A DNA stretch of 64,000 nucleotides from an uncultured Lachnospiraceae bacterium (GTDB lineage: Bacteria; Bacillota; Clostridia; Lachnospirales; Lachnospiraceae). This document shows, in pieces, positions 35,813-45,633 of this stretch. The stretch is from the NCBI GenBank assembly GCA_910579865.1, contig CAJTXA010000008.1, positions 1 through 64,000 of the forward strand. The letters run 5' to 3'. The number at the start of each line of letters is the position of its first letter. The first letter of the stretch is position 1. Both the position numbers and the translations under genes were made by a program. The notes beneath the pieces were generated by a model. The model ran no database searches. It saw only the letters and a program-made list of their open reading frames with translations, and was not told the origin of the DNA.

Positions 35813-37249
35813 ATGAAGAGGGTTTTATTTGCAGCATCAGAAGCGGTTCCATTTATTAAGACAGGCGGTTTGGCAGATGTAGTTGGTTCTTTGCCAAAAT
35901 GCTTTAATAAGGAGAATTATGATGTCAGAGTGATTATTCCAAAGTATGCTTGTATTAAGTGGGAATGGAAAGAAAAAATGAACTATAGGACACATTTCTA
36001 TATGGATTTGGGATGGCGACGTCAGTATGTTGGTATTTTTGAGCTGCAGCATGAAGGAGTCACGTTTTATTTTATTGACAATGAGTATTATTTTAATGGG
36101 GATAAACCTTATGGTGATACAAAATGGGATATTGAGAAGTTTACTTTCTTTTCTCGTGCAGTGTTATCTTGTTTACCAGTGATTGATTTCCGACCAGATA
36201 TTATCCATTGTCATGATTGGCAGACTGGTTTGATTCCAGTGTATTTAAAGGACAAGTTCCATGATGGAGAGTTCTTCCGAGATATTAAATCGATTATGAC
36301 AATACATAATCTGAAGTTTCAGGGAGTATGGGATATCAAGACAATTAAAGACTTTTCAGGACTACCTGCTTATTATTTTACACCAGATAAGTTGGAATCT
36401 TATAAGGACGCTAATTTATTAAAGGGTGGAATTGTATATGCGGATTTGGTTACAACAGTAAGTTCTACTTATGCAGAGGAGATTAAAACAAGTTTTTATG
36501 GAGAAAGCCTAGACGGGCTGATGCGTGCAAAACAGCATCAGTTATTTGGAATTGTAAATGGAATTGATTATGATGATTATAATCCAGCTACAGATCCTTA
36601 TCTTGTAAAGCAGTATGATGCACGGACATTCCGTAAAGAAAAGATAAAGAATAAAAAAGCATTACAACAGGAACTTGGATTGGAAGAGGACGAGAAGAAA
36701 TTTATGATTGGTATGGTTTCTCGACTGACGGATCAAAAGGGACTTGATTTAGTAGAATGTGTAATGGAGGAAATTTGTTCAGAGGGTACGCAGTTAGTTG
36801 TGTTAGGAACTGGAGAGGCAAAGTATGAGAATTTGTTCCGGCATTATGATTGGAAGTATCAGAATCGAGTTTCCGCTAATATTTACTATTCGGAACCATT
36901 GTCTCATAAAATCTATGCTGCCTGTGACGCCTTTTTGATGCCTTCCTTATTTGAGCCTTGTGGATTAAGCCAGCTTATGAGTCTTCGGTATGGAACAGTA
37001 CCAATTGTTCGAGAAACAGGTGGATTAAAAGATACAGTAGAACCTTATAATGAGTTTGAAAGTACAGGAACTGGATTTTCATTTGCCAATTATAATGCAC
37101 ATGAAATGCTTGGAGTAATTAATTATGCAAAAGATGTGTATTATAATCGGCGAAGAGAGTGGAATAAGTTGATTGATCGTGGAATGGCGATGGATTTTTC
37201 TTGGAATACATCAGCTCGAAAATATGAGGAATTGTATGAGAGATTATAA
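35813..37249 (+). CDS. glgA: Glycogen synthase (ADP-glucose)
   Basis: 478 residues, GT5 family. ADP-glucose-binding KTGGLADVVGSLPK at the N-terminus, IHCHDWQTGLIPVYLK, and the C-terminal Rossmann domain with LFEPCGLSQLMSLRYGTVPIVRETGGL. It elongates glycogen. No glgB, glgC or glgP genes are adjacent, so it is a lone member of the pathway here. Confidence 0.96.
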   Translation: MKRVLFAASEAVPFIKTGGLADVVGSLPKCFNKENYDVRVIIPKYACIKWEWKEKMNYRTHFYMDLGWRRQYVGIFELQHEGVTFYFIDNEYYFNGDKPYGDTKWDIEKFTFFSRAVLSCLPVIDFRPDIIHCHDWQTGLIPVYLKDKFHDGEFFRDIKSIMTIHNLKFQGVWDIKTIKDFSGLPAYYFTPDKLESYKDANLLKGGIVYADLVTTVSSTYAEEIKTSFYGESLDGLMRAKQHQLFGIVNGIDYDDYNPATDPYLVKQYDARTFRKEKIKNKKALQQELGLEEDEKKFMIGMVSRLTDQKGLDLVECVMEEICSEGTQLVVLGTGEAKYENLFRHYDWKYQNRVSANIYYSEPLSHKIYAACDAFLMPSLFEPCGLSQLMSLRYGTVPIVRETGGLKDTVEPYNEFESTGTGFSFANYNAHEMLGVINYAKDVYYNRRREWNKLIDRGMAMDFSWNTSARKYEELYERL

Positions 37250-37333
37250 ATTGAATTAAGTATAAAATCCTTCTTTTTGTATATACTGAAATTTGCAGAG
37301 ACAAAATTGGTATGTTCGAAAGGAGGATTTTTT

Positions 37334-37516
37334 ATGTCAGATTTATCAGAATTGGATCTTCAGAATTTAAGACATTTGATTATGGGGTATGAAACATCAA
37401 ATTGTAAGATGACCGAGTATGCAAGTCAGGCTACGGATCAAAATGTAAAACAATTTTTCCAGAAGGAAGCTCAGTGTGCTATGGAAACGAAACAGCAGTT
37501 GATGCGTTTTCTATAA
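37334..37516 (+). CDS. Small spore-coat-like protein (CotF-related, short)
   Basis: 60 residues from ATG 37334 with AGGAGG at 37321-37326; an earlier in-frame start at 37277 has no site. Helical, hydrophilic, similar in character to the N-terminal helices of CotF-type ferritin-like coat proteins. The partner gene 13 nt downstream carries the C-terminal features. Function not established. Confidence 0.7.
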   Translation: MSDLSELDLQNLRHLIMGYETSNCKMTEYASQATDQNVKQFFQKEAQCAMETKQQLMRFL

Positions 37517-37529
37517 GGGAGGAGAAAAA

Positions 37530-37784
37530 ATGGAAGAGAGAATTATGGTTGTAGATGCATTGGAAGGAATGAATGCAAATTTGGAAAAGTATGGAGAAAT
37601 GATTCCTCAAACTGAAAATATGCAACTAAAACAAACATTAAAGCAAATCCGAAATCAGTGTGAAACTTCTCAAGAGGAACTTTATCAGATTGCTAGAGCA
37701 AAACAGTATTACCAGCCAGCACAAAAAGCGACTGAGGAAGAAGTGCAAAGAGTGAAGATGTTATTTACAGATTCTGCAAAATAG
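37530..37784 (+). CDS. Small spore-coat-like protein (CotF-related)
   Basis: 84 residues. Two helices, then a QYYQPAQKATEEEVQRVKMLF tail that resembles the Tyr/Pro ending of CotF family proteins. GGGAGGAGA precedes ATG 37530. Together with the preceding gene it could form a split CotF-like pair. The nearest regulatory genes (spo0A, spoIVB) fit a sporulation role, but no sporulation promoter was recognised. Confidence 0.68.
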   Translation: MEERIMVVDALEGMNANLEKYGEMIPQTENMQLKQTLKQIRNQCETSQEELYQIARAKQYYQPAQKATEEEVQRVKMLFTDSAK

Positions 37785-37795
37785 CAAAGTAAAAG

Positions 37796-37834
37796 AAAAA
37801 GACGAGTAAATATGACTTTTGCTCGTCTTTTTTG
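37796..37834 (+). terminator. Rho-independent terminator
   Basis: AAGACGAG (37799-37806) pairs with CTCGTCTT (37822-37829), with A-rich left and T-rich right flanks. It closes the coat-like gene pair and insulates the next operon. Confidence 0.88.
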
Positions 37835-37858
37835 TTCTAAGGGGGATAGTTAAAGAAC

Positions 37859-37887
37859 TTGACAAATAGTATAGGATCACGTAAACT
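37859..37887 (+). promoter_or_regulatory. Sigma-A promoter of the vWA/tubulin/GTPase operon
   Basis: TTGACA (37859-37864), 17-nt spacer, TAAACT (37882-37887). The leader to the first start codon is about 95 nt and AT-rich. No further promoter or terminator is apparent until after 52519. Confidence 0.75.
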
Positions 37888-37986
37888 ATATGCAATTATA
37901 ACTATAATATTGTAAAATAAACAATAATACATAGCATGTAAATAGGAAAGAAGATTGTAAATTTAAATAAGGGGGTAATTGGGTTG

Positions 37987-38229
37987 ATGCTAACAATATT
38001 ATTTCTGATATTGGGTATTCTATTGTTTCTTCTATTTTTATTCTGGTTTTATCTGGTTACAAAAAAATTTTCTAAAACAACAATTTTGTTGTGCGATTCC
38101 CTTTTAATCATGTTAAGTGTGTTAGTATTGATAATTGGATTACAACTTAGAAATCAACATTTAGATCAAAATAGAATACTTCGGGAACAGGAATTGCTAC
38201 AAGAGATTGAGAAAAGAGGCGGGCAATAA
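37987..38229 (+). CDS. Small two-helix membrane protein
   Basis: 80 residues from ATG 37987; TTG 37984, one codon earlier, is equally possible (AAGGGGGT at 37969-37976). Two membrane helices (about 2-24 and 33-51) precede a charged tail (QHLDQNRILREQELLQEIEKRGG) that should form a short coiled coil. No family recognised. First gene of the operon, 3 nt before the vWA gene; perhaps a partner subunit for it. Confidence 0.75.
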   Translation: MLTILFLILGILLFLLFLFWFYLVTKKFSKTTILLCDSLLIMLSVLVLIIGLQLRNQHLDQNRILREQELLQEIEKRGGQ

Positions 38230-38232
38230 AGG

Positions 38233-40239
38233 ATGAAACAAAAGAGATATTTGTTATTGTTGATAACAACAGTTCTATTATTTTTTATGATAATAACAAG
38301 TCAAATTGCTATAGGAGCAGATACGCAAAATGCAAATCGGATGAATGTAGTATTTGTAATGGATGAAAGTGGCTCTATGATAGGGACGGATAGAGAAGGT
38401 TTTCGATATGATGCAATGGATTTGTTTATGGGATTAGCGACAGATAGTGGGAATTATATGGGAGCCGTGGTATTTGATACAGAAATCATTCAAAAGGAAG
38501 ATATTTCTGAAATTAATGGCATAGGAGCTAAGAATGAATTGTCGCAAAGAATAAGAAGCATAAGCAGCATTGGAGATACCGATATTGGTAAGGCGATTGA
38601 AACAGCAACACAAATGCTAAAGACACAGGGCAATCCTAATTTACCTTCTGTAATTATTCTTTTATCAGATGGAAATACAGATTTGGGATCCGATGCAGCA
38701 TATCAGGCTTCACTAGCAAGTAAAAGAAATGCAATTGAGATGGCTAGACAGAATGGATATCAAGTCTATTCTGTTTGTTTAAATGTAGATGGTACAGCTG
38801 ATCCAGCAGAGTTAAGGGAAATTTCAGAGGCCACAGGAGGAACATCAGAAGAAGTAAAAAATGCAGAAGATTTAAAAAAGGTATTTAGTCAATTTTATAA
38901 TATTATTTATTCTACAAAAACAATTCCAATTGGAGATGTCGTAATTCCTGATAGCGGAGAGGCTGAAATTTATTTTCAAATACCTAGAATTGGGGTTGAA
39001 GAAGCAAATATTATTATTAGTACATTAAATTCAAGTACGACCTATCGCTTAACACAGCCAAATGGGATTGCTTATACAACAGAAGAGATGGATGCAATGA
39101 AGATCTCTGCTAAGACATTTTCCGTTTTTAAACTACAACATCCTGCATATGGAGAATGGAAGCTGGTAGTACAAGGAGTTCCAGGTGATAACGTTAAAAT
39201 TGAAATGGTATATAATGCAAATTTGTCGGTAGAAGCAAATATAAATGGAGGGAATCTGTCTTGCCCTGCAAATCAGGATATTTTGATTACAGCACAGTTA
39301 TATGACTTTAAAACTGCAGTGGAGGATGATGCAATCTATCAGGAGTATCCATTGCATCTCGTATTGCTTGATACAAAAACAGGAATATCGACAGATGAGG
39401 TTATGAGGATAGAGAACCATAGTGGAACTTACTCGCTGTATGTGCCAGAGGATGCAGAGTATGATATTTATGTATATTGCAAAATTGATAATATGTTAAT
39501 AAACTCAACCACTTATCATTTAAGCGCATCGACTTCTGTACCAGTGTGGAATCAGAATCCAATTAAAATAAAAAGATATCGTCTTCCTTTTTTCGATGTG
39601 GAAGAAAAGATTGATTTGGGTAAAGCTTCTTCTGATAGGAAAGGTATGGGGTTGACATATCAGATTAAAAGGTCAGATTTTCAAAGTTCTGCTGTATGGG
39701 TAGAGGGAGAAAATTTAAAGATTCAATTGAAGAAAGTGGGGAAAGGTGGTACACTTTATGTAACCGCAGTCAATAGTCAAGGAGAGTCAGCAGAGGTGGA
39801 AATTGTAATTCAAGTATATTCTTTGCTGCCTGTTTTACTAGTAGTTTTGCTTCTCTTTATTCTAGCTGTAATAGGGCTTCTTTTGGTTCGGAAAGCGAAG
39901 AATAAACCAGTAAGAGGACGGATTATGGTGACACTATATACAGAAGAGGAACGGTTGACTCCTAAGACCGTACAAGGGAAAAAAGGAAAAATGTATTTGT
40001 GGGATTACTGGGATTTGAAAGAAAGTATAGGAATAGAGAGGAAAGGGACTTATTTTGTTGCTGGAGAAGAAAATCGTTATATTTATTTTATTTCAAAAGA
40101 GGGATATTATACCGATTTTAGTCCAGATGAAAAAAATAAAAAAATTATTCTTGAAGATAATGTAGCAGTTCATATTAGCAGTGACAATGAGTTTCGTAAG
40201 GGAATGGAGGTTACTTATATCTCAGATAATAGAATTTAA
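38233..40239 (+). CDS. Exported vWA-domain protein with C-terminal membrane helix and cytoplasmic tail
   Basis: 668 residues. Signal peptide (LLLLITTVLLFFMIITSQIAIGA), then a vWA domain at about 37-215 with an intact metal site (FVMDESGSM, later Thr in SSIGDTDIGKA, Asp in ILLSDGNTD). A beta-rich stalk follows (about 230-525), then one membrane helix (about 531-553, LLPVLLVVLLLFILAVIGLLLV) and a cytoplasmic domain of about 110 residues. The sensor-like topology places the metal-binding adhesion domain outside and the tail next to the operon's NTPases. The ligand is unknown. Confidence 0.88.
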   Translation: MKQKRYLLLLITTVLLFFMIITSQIAIGADTQNANRMNVVFVMDESGSMIGTDREGFRYDAMDLFMGLATDSGNYMGAVVFDTEIIQKEDISEINGIGAKNELSQRIRSISSIGDTDIGKAIETATQMLKTQGNPNLPSVIILLSDGNTDLGSDAAYQASLASKRNAIEMARQNGYQVYSVCLNVDGTADPAELREISEATGGTSEEVKNAEDLKKVFSQFYNIIYSTKTIPIGDVVIPDSGEAEIYFQIPRIGVEEANIIISTLNSSTTYRLTQPNGIAYTTEEMDAMKISAKTFSVFKLQHPAYGEWKLVVQGVPGDNVKIEMVYNANLSVEANINGGNLSCPANQDILITAQLYDFKTAVEDDAIYQEYPLHLVLLDTKTGISTDEVMRIENHSGTYSLYVPEDAEYDIYVYCKIDNMLINSTTYHLSASTSVPVWNQNPIKIKRYRLPFFDVEEKIDLGKASSDRKGMGLTYQIKRSDFQSSAVWVEGENLKIQLKKVGKGGTLYVTAVNSQGESAEVEIVIQVYSLLPVLLVVLLLFILAVIGLLLVRKAKNKPVRGRIMVTLYTEEERLTPKTVQGKKGKMYLWDYWDLKESIGIERKGTYFVAGEENRYIYFISKEGYYTDFSPDEKNKKIILEDNVAVHISSDNEFRKGMEVTYISDNRI

Positions 40240-40265
40240 AATACAATGCAAAGGGGAGAGTAGAT

Positions 40266-43200
40266 ATGGCTACTTATGGATCGTTATTGATTGATACTGG
40301 TGGTGGTGTAATCGATCATGGCAAGCAGTCAGAAAGACAGTCTGGAGCAACTGTGATTATTGGGTTAGGTGGAACAGGAGCAGATGCTGTAATTAAGTTA
40401 AAAAAAGAAGTGTACAAGCAGTTAAAGCCAGATGATGTAAATGCAGTCATTCCAAAATATAGTGATATTCAATATTTGATTGTCGATTCGGACGAAAATA
40501 AAGTAAAAGCATTTAGTGGGAAAATTTCGGATATAGATGAAAATACAGAATTTTTTTCAATTGCAAATAAGTCAATTAAAGCTACTTTTGAAGCAAAGGA
40601 AGTATTAAAAAATCGGAGGGAATTAGACTGGTTAGACTATGAACATATTTCGATACGAGACGCCAACTATGGTGCAGGAGGAATTCGGCAGGTAGGACGT
40701 TTTTTACTGGTGGATCAGGCAGAGAAGTTATATGCAAAGATAAAAGCAATTATGCAAAGTGCACTGCTTGGATCAAGTGGAAAATTAACCATACATATTT
40801 GTAGTGGCCTTTCAGGAGGAACAGGAAGTGGAATTTTTTTGGATGTATGCTATCTGGTAAGGCAGGCCTTAAGAGAAATTGGGAAACCAGAAACAAGTGT
40901 ATGTGGATACTTCTTTCTTCCAGATGTCAATTTATCTGTTCCTGCAATTAATGCTGATCATCTGATTTCCAATTATGTAAAAGTAAATGGTTTTGCTGCT
41001 TTGCAGGAATTGGATTATTGTATGAACTTTAGTAGAAATAAAGACAGTTTTAAGATGAATTATGGTTTTAAGAAGATAGAGGATACACAGCAGCCAGTGG
41101 ATTTATGTTATCTGATTTCAACGACTGATGAAAAAGGAAAGACATTACAAGATGGTTATAGTTATGCGATGGGAGTGGTCACTGATTTTATTATTAGTTT
41201 TTTAGCAAAAGTACAAGTACCAGTAGAAATAGAAACCGATTTAAGTGGAATTACATTAGAAGGACATATTTCAAATTTAAATCGAATTCGCAGTGGAATA
41301 AAATTACAACATGGTGCCAATGTTGATTATAATATTTTAGGAGCTTCTGTGGCAGAGATGCCGTTATCAGAAATTGCGACTTATTTAGGATTTCAATTAT
41401 TTAAGTCTTATTCGGATCTGTATGAAAAGGTACCTGATGAAAAAGAAAGAGACCACTTTTTGCAGACAAATCAGTTAAAATATGAAAATATAAAAGCAGC
41501 TCTTACAAAGGGCTGTTTCAGACAGCCAGATTTTCCAGAAGAGATGGATGCAAAGTCATTTAAAAAATATGGAAATGCGCAATTTGTAGAATTTGCGGAT
41601 CGCTATTTAGCAGAAAATAAAGGAGAACTTGTTAAAAATAGTAAGACTTTTTTAGAAAATAGAAAGGATTATACTGTTCCAGAAAATAGTACTTCTTTGA
41701 TTGGCCGAACTTATAAAGGGTTGTGTGAACAATATTTAACACAAGTAACATATGGCCCTTTTTTTACACAAAGATTACTTTATGGTACACAGAATCAAAA
41801 TTTGGTTCATGCAGTAGATGGGTATATTGCGAAAAATCAAGAAATTTTGGCAGCCGAATTAAGACAGACAGATGCATTAAATAGGGAATATGATGAGGCA
41901 TTAGAACGGATGCAAAATTCAAATATTGTAAATCAGCGGGGAAGATTAAGCGAATATCGAAATGCTTTAAATCATTTATATACCCATCATTATAATGTAG
42001 AAACATTACAGACAATGAATACGGTATTACAAGGATATAAGCAGCAATTAATTCAGTTAAACAATAACTTTTTTTCTATTTTAAGTTCTATATTTGATAC
42101 ATTACAAAAGACATTTCAAAAGAATGGTGTTATTTTAACAGAAGGGATTCGGACAGTAAATCCTTATAACTGGAAGATCTTATCGGTATTAGATATACAA
42201 AAAAGTTTAGATGCAGAAGTGAAAAATTTAGATTTACAACAGACTTTGTATGATTTTATGTCTACTATGTTAGAAAATTGTGGGAAATGGATTAATGAAG
42301 ATGAAAATGAAGTGACAAAATTAATTTCCGATTTTATTCTAAAGGCATTTCGAAATGCAACACAAAAGACAATTACAGATTATCTAAAGGAAAAATTTGA
42401 AGTGGATAATATCACATTGTTGGCACAGCGAATTGAAGAAGAGATTATGCACAACAAACTAGGAATGGATTCCACCCCTTTGTTTTGGAAAAATTCAATG
42501 TATCATAATGCAGTGGGAATGAATAGTACTTTAACTGTGCCATATGATTCAGCAGAAATTAAGATGGCAGCAGAGTTTTATGCAAAGAAACAGACAGAAT
42601 TTTCCGTAAGAGAATCCTGTATTACAGATAAAATTTCTATGATGCGTTTTTATAGTGGATTGCCAATGTATGCGTATCAAGGAATTTTAGAATTACAGGA
42701 AAAATATGAAAAGGATAATGAGCCAGGCAGACATCTTTTTGAACGTGGTGCATTAAATTGGAATGAGTGGTTGCCATCTCCTATACCAGCAAGTTTTAAA
42801 ATTGGGCTGCCAATAGAACGGATTGAGAGAAAGAACCAAGCGTTACTTTTTGAGTTTGAAAAGGCAGAACGGCTTAAGATTGTAACACAAGATACACTTG
42901 GAAACTGGGAGATTCATATAACAGAAGATTTTGAGGAACAAATTTATAGAACCGCAATCGAACATTATAAAACAAGTGGAAAAACAGATATAAAGCAGAT
43001 AACAGCATGGATGGATCAACTAAAAGAAAAGATACAAAAACAAAAGGAGAATAGAAAATCGATTCGAATTGAAAGTTTGAAATCAAATGAAGGAAGTGAA
43101 CGTCAGGTAATGTTAGATTTCTATTTGGAATCACCTGTTTTAAATCAGATTTTGCAAAAAGAGTGTAAAAAACAAGAGGCAATCGCTGCAATATTAGAGG

Positions 43201-43637
43201 AATTGGAAAGCTGTAAAGAACAAGAAATTGTGCAAGCAAAGGAGCAGAAAGACTTTTTTAATGCGATTTTTACTGGTGTATTGTATTATGGAAATACAAT
43301 TTCCTATACATATGATGAATTTGGAGTACAAAAAACAATAGAGCTACAAAATAATGCGATGTCTTTGGGTGATACGGGTGCATATCAGGCTTTTTTTACC
43401 TTTCGAGATTTAGATGCAGCAATAAAAAAGAAAATTGTGGATGCTTCTAGAGCACGGATGGATCAAGAGGATTGTCAGGAAGTAAAAGATGCACTAGAAA
43501 AATTAGGAGCAAATATGGAGAAGAGAATTTTGCAGTATATGAATTTTCATGATGAAACCGATCCGATTCATATGGAGCTAGAAGGATTTTACCAAAAGTT
43601 TATGAAAAATCTTGAGATTTTTCGACTGACACGTTAA
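40266..43637 (+). CDS. Tubulin/FtsZ-like GTPase, giant (Tubulin_2 type)
   Basis: 1123 residues, no membrane segment. The N-terminal nucleotide-binding part shows TVIIGLGGTGADAVIKLK (about 27-44), a NYGAGGIRQVGR stretch and the tubulin signature CSGLSGGTGSGIFLDV (about 178-193), corresponding to GGGTG[ST]G. The remaining 700 or so residues are largely helical with coiled-coil character (for example 610-720 and 930-1060) and match no family I recognise. Proteins of this type occur in gene neighbourhoods with vWA and GTPase genes. It may form a filament or scaffold; polymerisation is an inference from the fold. Third gene of the operon. Confidence 0.85.
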   Translation: MATYGSLLIDTGGGVIDHGKQSERQSGATVIIGLGGTGADAVIKLKKEVYKQLKPDDVNAVIPKYSDIQYLIVDSDENKVKAFSGKISDIDENTEFFSIANKSIKATFEAKEVLKNRRELDWLDYEHISIRDANYGAGGIRQVGRFLLVDQAEKLYAKIKAIMQSALLGSSGKLTIHICSGLSGGTGSGIFLDVCYLVRQALREIGKPETSVCGYFFLPDVNLSVPAINADHLISNYVKVNGFAALQELDYCMNFSRNKDSFKMNYGFKKIEDTQQPVDLCYLISTTDEKGKTLQDGYSYAMGVVTDFIISFLAKVQVPVEIETDLSGITLEGHISNLNRIRSGIKLQHGANVDYNILGASVAEMPLSEIATYLGFQLFKSYSDLYEKVPDEKERDHFLQTNQLKYENIKAALTKGCFRQPDFPEEMDAKSFKKYGNAQFVEFADRYLAENKGELVKNSKTFLENRKDYTVPENSTSLIGRTYKGLCEQYLTQVTYGPFFTQRLLYGTQNQNLVHAVDGYIAKNQEILAAELRQTDALNREYDEALERMQNSNIVNQRGRLSEYRNALNHLYTHHYNVETLQTMNTVLQGYKQQLIQLNNNFFSILSSIFDTLQKTFQKNGVILTEGIRTVNPYNWKILSVLDIQKSLDAEVKNLDLQQTLYDFMSTMLENCGKWINEDENEVTKLISDFILKAFRNATQKTITDYLKEKFEVDNITLLAQRIEEEIMHNKLGMDSTPLFWKNSMYHNAVGMNSTLTVPYDSAEIKMAAEFYAKKQTEFSVRESCITDKISMMRFYSGLPMYAYQGILELQEKYEKDNEPGRHLFERGALNWNEWLPSPIPASFKIGLPIERIERKNQALLFEFEKAERLKIVTQDTLGNWEIHITEDFEEQIYRTAIEHYKTSGKTDIKQITAWMDQLKEKIQKQKENRKSIRIESLKSNEGSERQVMLDFYLESPVLNQILQKECKKQEAIAAILEELESCKEQEIVQAKEQKDFFNAIFTGVLYYGNTISYTYDEFGVQKTIELQNNAMSLGDTGAYQAFFTFRDLDAAIKKKIVDASRARMDQEDCQEVKDALEKLGANMEKRILQYMNFHDETDPIHMELEGFYQKFMKNLEIFRLTR

Positions 43638-43666
43638 TTTGGAAATGGTACAAAGGGAGAGTGTAG

Positions 43667-45622
43667 ATGGAAAAGGAAGAGCAGCGCATATTTCAGAATG
43701 GGAAGGAATTACTGGCAGGTTGTATAGAGAAATTAAATCAGAATCAAAACAGAGAAGTTGGCGGGAATGTAGCGTTGTATCCGACTGTAATAGTGATGTT
43801 AGGAGAACAAAGTAGAGGTTATACAAAATATATAAAAGATACTTTAGAAGATAACTGGAACAATTCTTATTTTTTAGAATATATTAGCGTGATAAAAGAA
43901 GAAACGGGATGGAAATGCAGTATCTTAGCAGAAATAGAGAATAAGAAGATGCAGTGGGATACAGTAGAAGGAAGTCCAAATGAAACGATTTGCCGTGCAG
44001 TTGTGAAGATGCTTCAACAGGACGAACGAGTATTTCAAGAGAAATCTTCTATTAAGATGGAATTTATTTTGGATAGTACAGAAGAGGAAGGACAAGCATA
44101 TTATCATCTATATTTGGAAGCACAAAATTATTTACAAACAGCAAACCTAAAGACGCTTTTTTTCATGCTGGATCAAAATCCAGGAGAGAAAAAAAATAGA
44201 AAAACAGAAGAACTTTTGCAATGTATTCACTTAGAGAGAAAGGAAAATTCTGGAACAATTTATTTATTAAGCAACTATTTGACTTCTGGAACCATATTAG
44301 GTGAAAACAAGATTTGGCAAAATTATCGTTTGGCTGCAGATATTATTTTGCTAGGAGGAAGTAAAAACAGTGAAAGCAGATATGTAAGCAAGCTGTATAA
44401 TGGAATAAAAACAGCAGCATATGCACTAGTGACAAAGCCAACAGATGAAATTGCAGCAGTTTCTCTTAAAACACTGTTAAGAGAAATGTATAATCAAGAA
44501 AAACAAAAGTATACAAAGGAACTTTCTGAACAGGAAATACAAGAACGTTTGGGAATTATGGCAACACAAGAATTTTATGTGGCAGAACAGATTTTTCAGG
44601 AAAAGATAGCACCATTTTTGCCATTGCCAGAACATTTGCTTTATTTACCATTTCGCAGCGAGAGAGAGCTTAAGGAATTACAAAAGATGGAACAGATTTC
44701 TACAAAAGAAGCAGATATCTGTACAATGGGTGGATGGTCTGCATTTGTACAAAAAAATTATCTTTGTTTGATAGAACAGTTTTGGAAAAGCGAAAAAGAG
44801 GTACAAATAGTACGAGAGCAGATACAGAATTTATGTTATCAGGCATTTTCTATTTTTGAATGGGAAGATATCATGCAAAGAGAAGAGTATTTAAGACAGT
44901 TGCTGCAGAAAGAACTTTGTTTTGAGGGAGTTTATACAAAAGCATCTTTTACAGAAAAGCTTCATAAGTCAGCTTTATATCAATGCAAAAGAGAGTTTTA
45001 TAAAACAATAAAACAGATTTTTGTACAGGAATTTGAGCAGATCTTATTTCAAGTAAAGCAGTATAAAAAGCAATACCTAGAATGTGAAAAAGAAGTACAA
45101 CAGGAAAGTCTTATAACTGGAGAAGAAAATCTTTCAATTAAAAAACTTTATACAAATGAAGTAAAACAATATATTGAATATCGGCAAACAGCTCATCTTG
45201 GGAAAACGGCTTTTTTGGAAGTATTTACCATACAACAGAGAAAAGAAGAATTTTTATCTGCTGTTTGGAAGGTATTTCTTGATTTGGTTCATAGGGAATT
45301 GTTTTACTATGATTTTGAAAAGGAATTGGATTTTCGAATGAATCGTATGGCAGAGAATCACCGACAGATTTATGTTGCTACAGAATTGCAAAAAACCCTA
45401 TCTGGCAGTATTCGATTTCGAAGTTTGACAGATGCACTTAGAAAGACAAGCTGTTTTTATCTGATACATGGTCGTGCAAATTATGCAAAGCAGCTTGCAA
45501 ATCAGGATGGAAATGGTCGTGACTTTATGCTGTTTTATTTAAACCGTTCGGATTGTATGGAACAGATTGAAATTTATGATATAACAAAGCGAGAGGTTTT
45601 GGATTTGATACAAAAAAACTAG
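43667..45622 (+). CDS. Uncharacterised cytoplasmic protein, partner of the tubulin-like GTPase
   Basis: 651 residues with no signal or membrane helix. I do not recognise a family. The N-terminal third looks alpha/beta (YPTVIVMLGEQSRGYTKYI, LKTLFFMLDQNPG, AADIILLGGS), with alternating strands that could be a Rossmann- or tubulin-like fold without an intact glycine-rich loop. The rest is strongly helical and rich in Lys, Glu and Gln (about 270-600). Tight packing (29 nt after, 11 nt before its neighbours) argues that it belongs to the same complex. Confidence 0.75.
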   Translation: MEKEEQRIFQNGKELLAGCIEKLNQNQNREVGGNVALYPTVIVMLGEQSRGYTKYIKDTLEDNWNNSYFLEYISVIKEETGWKCSILAEIENKKMQWDTVEGSPNETICRAVVKMLQQDERVFQEKSSIKMEFILDSTEEEGQAYYHLYLEAQNYLQTANLKTLFFMLDQNPGEKKNRKTEELLQCIHLERKENSGTIYLLSNYLTSGTILGENKIWQNYRLAADIILLGGSKNSESRYVSKLYNGIKTAAYALVTKPTDEIAAVSLKTLLREMYNQEKQKYTKELSEQEIQERLGIMATQEFYVAEQIFQEKIAPFLPLPEHLLYLPFRSERELKELQKMEQISTKEADICTMGGWSAFVQKNYLCLIEQFWKSEKEVQIVREQIQNLCYQAFSIFEWEDIMQREEYLRQLLQKELCFEGVYTKASFTEKLHKSALYQCKREFYKTIKQIFVQEFEQILFQVKQYKKQYLECEKEVQQESLITGEENLSIKKLYTNEVKQYIEYRQTAHLGKTAFLEVFTIQQRKEEFLSAVWKVFLDLVHRELFYYDFEKELDFRMNRMAENHRQIYVATELQKTLSGSIRFRSLTDALRKTSCFYLIHGRANYAKQLANQDGNGRDFMLFYLNRSDCMEQIEIYDITKREVLDLIQKN

Positions 45623-45633
45623 GTGAGAAAAGA

